A program made the position numbers and the translations under genes. Source: an uncultured Atopobiaceae bacterium (lineage in GTDB: Bacteria > Actinomycetota > Coriobacteriia > Coriobacteriales > Atopobiaceae). From it: a stretch of DNA of 8,465 nt. The notes under the pieces are model-generated. The model was not told the origin of the DNA and did no database searches. It saw only the letters and a program-made list of their open reading frames with translations. The stretch covers positions 1 to 8,465 of the forward strand of contig CALUJT010000087.1 of the NCBI GenBank assembly GCA_944321005.1, in the 5' to 3' direction. This document shows positions 6,262-8,465 of the stretch, in pieces; the first letter of the stretch is position 1, and each line of letters starts with the position of its first letter.

Positions 6262-7221
6262 ATGCCCAACAGCAACGCTGCCGATAAGAGCCGTGCCGAC
6301 AAGAACGTGGGCGCCGAGAGGGACGCGCCGTTTCGCAGCGGCTTCGTGGCCCTGGTGGGCCGCCCCAACGCCGGAAAGTCCACGCTGCTCAACGCCTGCA
6401 TGGGCGAGAAGGTGGCCATCACGAGCCCCGTTGCCCAGACCACGCGCCGCCGCATGCGCGCCGTCATCAACACGCCCGCGAGCCAGCTCGTGATCATCGA
6501 CACGCCGGGCCTGCACAAGCCCAAGGACGCCCTGGGCTCCGAGCTCAACAAGGCCGCGCTCGCCGAGCTGGCCGACGCCGACGTCGTCGCCTTCCTCGTT
6601 GACGCCACCAAGCCCGTGGGTCGCGGCGACGAGTGGGTGGCGCGCCACGTGGACTCGGCGGACGCGGACTACAAGCTGCTCGTGCTCACCAAGGCCGACA
6701 TCGCCGGCCCGGAGCAGGTGGCGGCGCAGCTCGAGGCCGCCCGCGCCCTCTGCCGCTTTGACGACGAGCTCGTGGTCTCCGCCACGGAGGACTTCAACGT
6801 CGAGGCCTTCGTGCGCCTGGTATCCGAGCACCTCCCCGAGGGCCCGCGGTGGTTCCCCGAGGGCATGGACGTGGACGCCACGCCCGAGGACCTCGTGGCC
6901 GAGTTCGTGCGCGAGAAGCTCTTCCTGCACCTGCGCCAGGAGCTCCCGCACTCGGTGGGCGTCCTCTGCGACGAGATCGACTACGCCGACGACGGCCACG
7001 CATCGATAGCAGCCACGATCCTCGTTGAGCGCGACGGCCAGAAGGGCATCGTGCTCGGGCGCGGCGGCCAGATGATCAAGCGCGTGGGCATCGAGGCCAG
7101 GCGCGACATCGAGCGCTTGCTCGGCTGCAGGGTCTACCTCGACCTCACGGTGCGCGTGGCGCCGCAGTGGCGCCGCGACGAGCGCGAGATCCGCCGCCTG
7201 GGCTACGGCCTCGAGGAGTAG
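6262..7221 (+). CDS. era: GTPase Era (16S rRNA-binding, 30S assembly)
   Basis: The protein has 319 residues. The GTPase domain shows G1 GRPNAGKS (33-40), the switch I block AQTTRRR (58-64), G3 DTPG (80-83), G4 TKAD (143-146) and a G5 VSA (172-174). The C-terminal KH domain (about 205-300) has the GRGGQMIK loop (266-273), which in Era binds the 3' end of 16S rRNA. Era is an essential checkpoint in small-subunit assembly. G4 reads TKAD rather than NKxD, which I believe occurs in actinobacterial Era. The N-terminus has about 24 extra Asp/Lys/Ala-rich residues before the G domain. The ATG at 6262 is chosen for AGGGAGG at 6251-6257, four bases upstream; the open frame runs back to 6169 but overlaps dgkA. 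A small hairpin (GGGGC 6238-6242 with GCCCC 6246-6250) directly abuts this ribosome binding site and could tune translation. Confidence 0.95.
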   Translation: MPNSNAADKSRADKNVGAERDAPFRSGFVALVGRPNAGKSTLLNACMGEKVAITSPVAQTTRRRMRAVINTPASQLVIIDTPGLHKPKDALGSELNKAALAELADADVVAFLVDATKPVGRGDEWVARHVDSADADYKLLVLTKADIAGPEQVAAQLEAARALCRFDDELVVSATEDFNVEAFVRLVSEHLPEGPRWFPEGMDVDATPEDLVAEFVREKLFLHLRQELPHSVGVLCDEIDYADDGHASIAATILVERDGQKGIVLGRGGQMIKRVGIEARRDIERLLGCRVYLDLTVRVAPQWRRDEREIRRLGYGLEE

Positions 7222-7223
7222 CC

Positions 7224-7979
7224 GTGGCGGGCGGCAGGCGCACGTACCGCACGCGGGCCATAGTCCTCGACCGCACCAAGCTGGGGGAGACCGACCTCAT
7301 CCTCACGCTGCTCGCCGCCGACGGGCGGCAGCTGCGCGCCGTGGCCAAGGGCGCGCGCAAGCCCGGGGGGCGCCTCGCCGCGCGCGTGGAGCTCTTCTCC
7401 GAGACGGACTTCCTCCTGGCAAAGGGCCGCTCGCTCGACGTGGTGTCCGAGGCCTCGCTCGTTGAGCCTCACGCTCGGCTGCGGGGGGACTTCGAGCGCG
7501 TGGCCGCGGCGAGCGCCGTGGCCGAGGTCGCGCGCCTCACCTGCTTCGAGGACGCGCCGGACGGTTACCTGGCGCCCATCTGCTCGCGCGCGCTCGGCGC
7601 CTGCGAGGAGGCCACGGGCCGCGCGCACCTCGACCTCGTGGCGGCGGCCTTCGCCTGGAAGGTCCTGGCCCACGGCGGCTGGCGGCCGGAGCTGGAGGCG
7701 TGCTGCGCCTGCGGGGACGCCGACGTGACGTTCTTCTCGCCCCTGGCGGGCGGCATGCTGTGCGAGAGCTGCGCCCACGAGGTTGCGGGCGCCGAGCGCG
7801 TCTCCGCGAGCGGGCTCTCGTGGCTGCGGGCGCTCCTGGCGCTCACGTTCGACGAGCTCCTCGCCGCGCCGGTGGACGCCGAGACGGCCGTGTGGCTGCT
7901 CGGCCGCGCGCACACCTGGGCGGCCACCCACCTGGACGCCCGCCTCCGCGCGATGGAGTTCTACCTCGGCGCGCTGTGA
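7224..7979 (+). CDS. recO: DNA repair protein RecO
   Basis: The protein has 251 residues. The N-terminal OB-fold domain begins with YRTRAIVLDRTKLGETDLIL (8-27) and includes VAKGARKPGGRL (40-51), both typical of RecO. A helical C-terminal domain carries a zinc site of two CxxC pairs (C160/C163 and C180/C183). RecO binds single-stranded DNA and, with RecR, loads RecA onto SSB-coated gaps in recombinational repair. The GTG start lies 2 bases after the era stop, with GAGGAG at 7213-7218 five bases upstream and inside the end of era, so the two are very likely cotranslated. The longer open frame back to 7167 overlaps era and is rejected. This is the last gene of the operon: the next gene is 239 bp away behind an inverted-repeat element. 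Confidence 0.93.
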   Translation: MAGGRRTYRTRAIVLDRTKLGETDLILTLLAADGRQLRAVAKGARKPGGRLAARVELFSETDFLLAKGRSLDVVSEASLVEPHARLRGDFERVAAASAVAEVARLTCFEDAPDGYLAPICSRALGACEEATGRAHLDLVAAAFAWKVLAHGGWRPELEACCACGDADVTFFSPLAGGMLCESCAHEVAGAERVSASGLSWLRALLALTFDELLAAPVDAETAVWLLGRAHTWAATHLDARLRAMEFYLGAL

Positions 7980-7999
7980 CGCCGGCGCCCTTCCGCGGC

Positions 8000-8138
8000 G
8001 AACTTTGACTTTTCTGTACACTGCGGGCCGCTCCCACCGGCCGAGAAGAGCTTGTGTCCCGACGACCTGCGCAAACGCAAGCCCTTCTTGACGACGGCGC
8101 GCCGAGCGCCGTCCCGGTGTACAGAAAACTCGGAGTTC
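8000..8138 (+). repeat. 139-bp inverted-repeat element with multibranch fold (candidate structured RNA or MITE)
   Basis: Two 22-base arms (8000-8021 and 8117-8138) pair along their whole length. The inner 12 bp are perfect (TTTTCTGTACAC against GTGTACAGAAAA). Of the three outer mismatches, two (8005/8133 and 8006/8132) become U-G wobbles in + strand RNA and one is C-C. Enclosed are three successive hairpins: 8026-8042 (GGCCG/CGGCC), 8044-8088 (11-base arms with one mismatch, 23-base loop) and 8093-8113 (GACGGCGC/GCGCCGTC, perfect, 5-base loop). Junction strands are only 1-4 bases. No ORF, T-tract or clear target-site duplication is seen. It lies in the otherwise geneless stretch between recO and the next gene. 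Whether it is an RNA, a mobile repeat or a regulatory site is unknown. The pairings are read by hand; no energy calculation was made. Confidence 0.7.
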
Positions 8139-8173
8139 CCTCCGCCCGGGCGCCCCGCCGCGTGGAGTTGCGG

Positions 8174-8201
8174 CATAATGGGCGGCCGTGCCCTGCCGCC
8201 C
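8174..8201 (+). promoter_or_regulatory. Weak -10 candidate (CATAAT) with downstream 7-bp palindrome
   Basis: CATAAT at 8174-8179 lies 39 bases before the next start codon. Directly after it, GGGCGGC (8180-8186) and GCCGCCC (8195-8201) form a perfect 7-bp inverted repeat with an 8-base spacer, near the expected transcription start. It could be an operator or a leader hairpin. No -35 is recognisable. Confidence 0.3.
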
Positions 8202-8218
8202 GCGAGAGGGGAGCCCCC

Positions 8219-8465
8219 ATGCAAGACAAGCCGCTGATCGGCTGCGTGCCGCTCGTCGACTACGCGCGCGAGAGCCTGTGGATGCTGCCGGGCTACTTCG
8301 ACGCCGTGACCGAGGCGGGCGGCGTGCCCGTGATGCTGCCGCTCACGAGCGACCCCGCCGCGTACGGCGTTGACGACCCCGCCGCCGCGGCCCTCTGCGG
8401 CGAGCTCTGCGGCGAGCGCGACGCCATGGAGGCGCTCCTCCTCCCGGCCGCGCTCGAGCGCGACC
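8219..8465 (+). CDS. Partial C26-family class I glutamine amidotransferase (PuuD-like), apparently missing an internal block
   Basis: The first 82 residues are present; the gene runs off the window. LIGCVPLVDYARESLWMLPG, then YFDAVTEAGGVPVMLPL (26-42), matches the start of peptidase C26 / gamma-glutamyl-GABA hydrolase-like proteins (IG.. ..Y..A...AGG.P..LP). ERDAMEALLLPAALERD (66-82) matches the later family segment RD...(x)..AALER that comes just before the strand leading to the catalytic cysteine. Between the two, family members normally have a further stretch with DG-(I/L)-x-(L)-x-GG and P..YG. Here SDPAA (44-48) runs straight into YG (49-50), so about 25 residues seem to be missing in frame. 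AGGGGAG at 8207-8213 lies 5 bases before the ATG. The catalytic Cys, His and Glu are beyond the edge. The family call is fair; activity and substrate (a gamma-glutamyl amide) are uncertain. Confidence 0.65.
   Translation, partial: MQDKPLIGCVPLVDYARESLWMLPGYFDAVTEAGGVPVMLPLTSDPAAYGVDDPAAAALCGELCGERDAMEALLLPAALERD

Noticed and set aside
4153..8138. Common origin of the two intergenic inverted-repeat elements
   Set aside because: Both contain AGTTCG-like and AGAAA-like words, but in different order and orientation, and their arms do not align end to end. I treat them as separate.

Overview
The window is GC-rich (about 70% by eye), gene-dense, and carries every supported gene on the + strand. 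The gene order phoH-ybeY-dgkA-era-recO, actinobacterial-looking protein variants (GRPNAGKS and TKAD in Era) and frequent GTG starts point to a high-GC Gram-positive, most likely an actinobacterium of the Coriobacteriia (Olsenella/Atopobium/Collinsella type). The taxonomy is inference; no rRNA or other marker is present.

Layout. Bases 1-127 are the end of a probable dCMP deaminase. At 262-1368 is a DnaJ-type co-chaperone with a normal J domain, G/F region and four zinc-finger repeats, whose C-terminal half is replaced by hydrophobic, probably membrane-spanning segments. After a 178-bp gap with possible hairpins and a promoter comes a second, full-length DnaJ paralogue (1547-2824) with a charged tail. 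It is translationally coupled (4-bp overlap) to mtaB (2821-4104), a tRNA methylthiotransferase. A 235-bp spacer follows, holding a perfect 19-bp inverted repeat around an AT-rich centre, a GC-rich hairpin and a promoter.

Bases 4340-7979 form a compact operon: phoH, ybeY, dgkA (GTG start), era and recO, with overlaps or gaps of at most 26 bp. It joins an RNA-associated ATPase, an rRNA-processing endoribonuclease, a lipid kinase, a 30S-assembly GTPase and a recombination mediator, a combination well known in Gram-positive bacteria. PhoH, YbeY and Era all bear on ribosomal RNA handling.

The 239-bp gap after recO contains a 139-bp element that folds on paper into a closed multibranch structure: an outer 22-bp stem around three consecutive hairpins. 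The last gene, cut by the window edge, resembles a C26-family class I glutamine amidotransferase (PuuD-like), but seems to lack an internal block of about 25 residues that holds the family's DG-x(3)-GG strand.

The main points of interest are the membrane-type DnaJ beside a canonical one, the two unrelated intergenic inverted-repeat elements, and the apparent in-frame deletion in the last gene. I saw no tRNA, rRNA, CRISPR array, transposase or phage gene.
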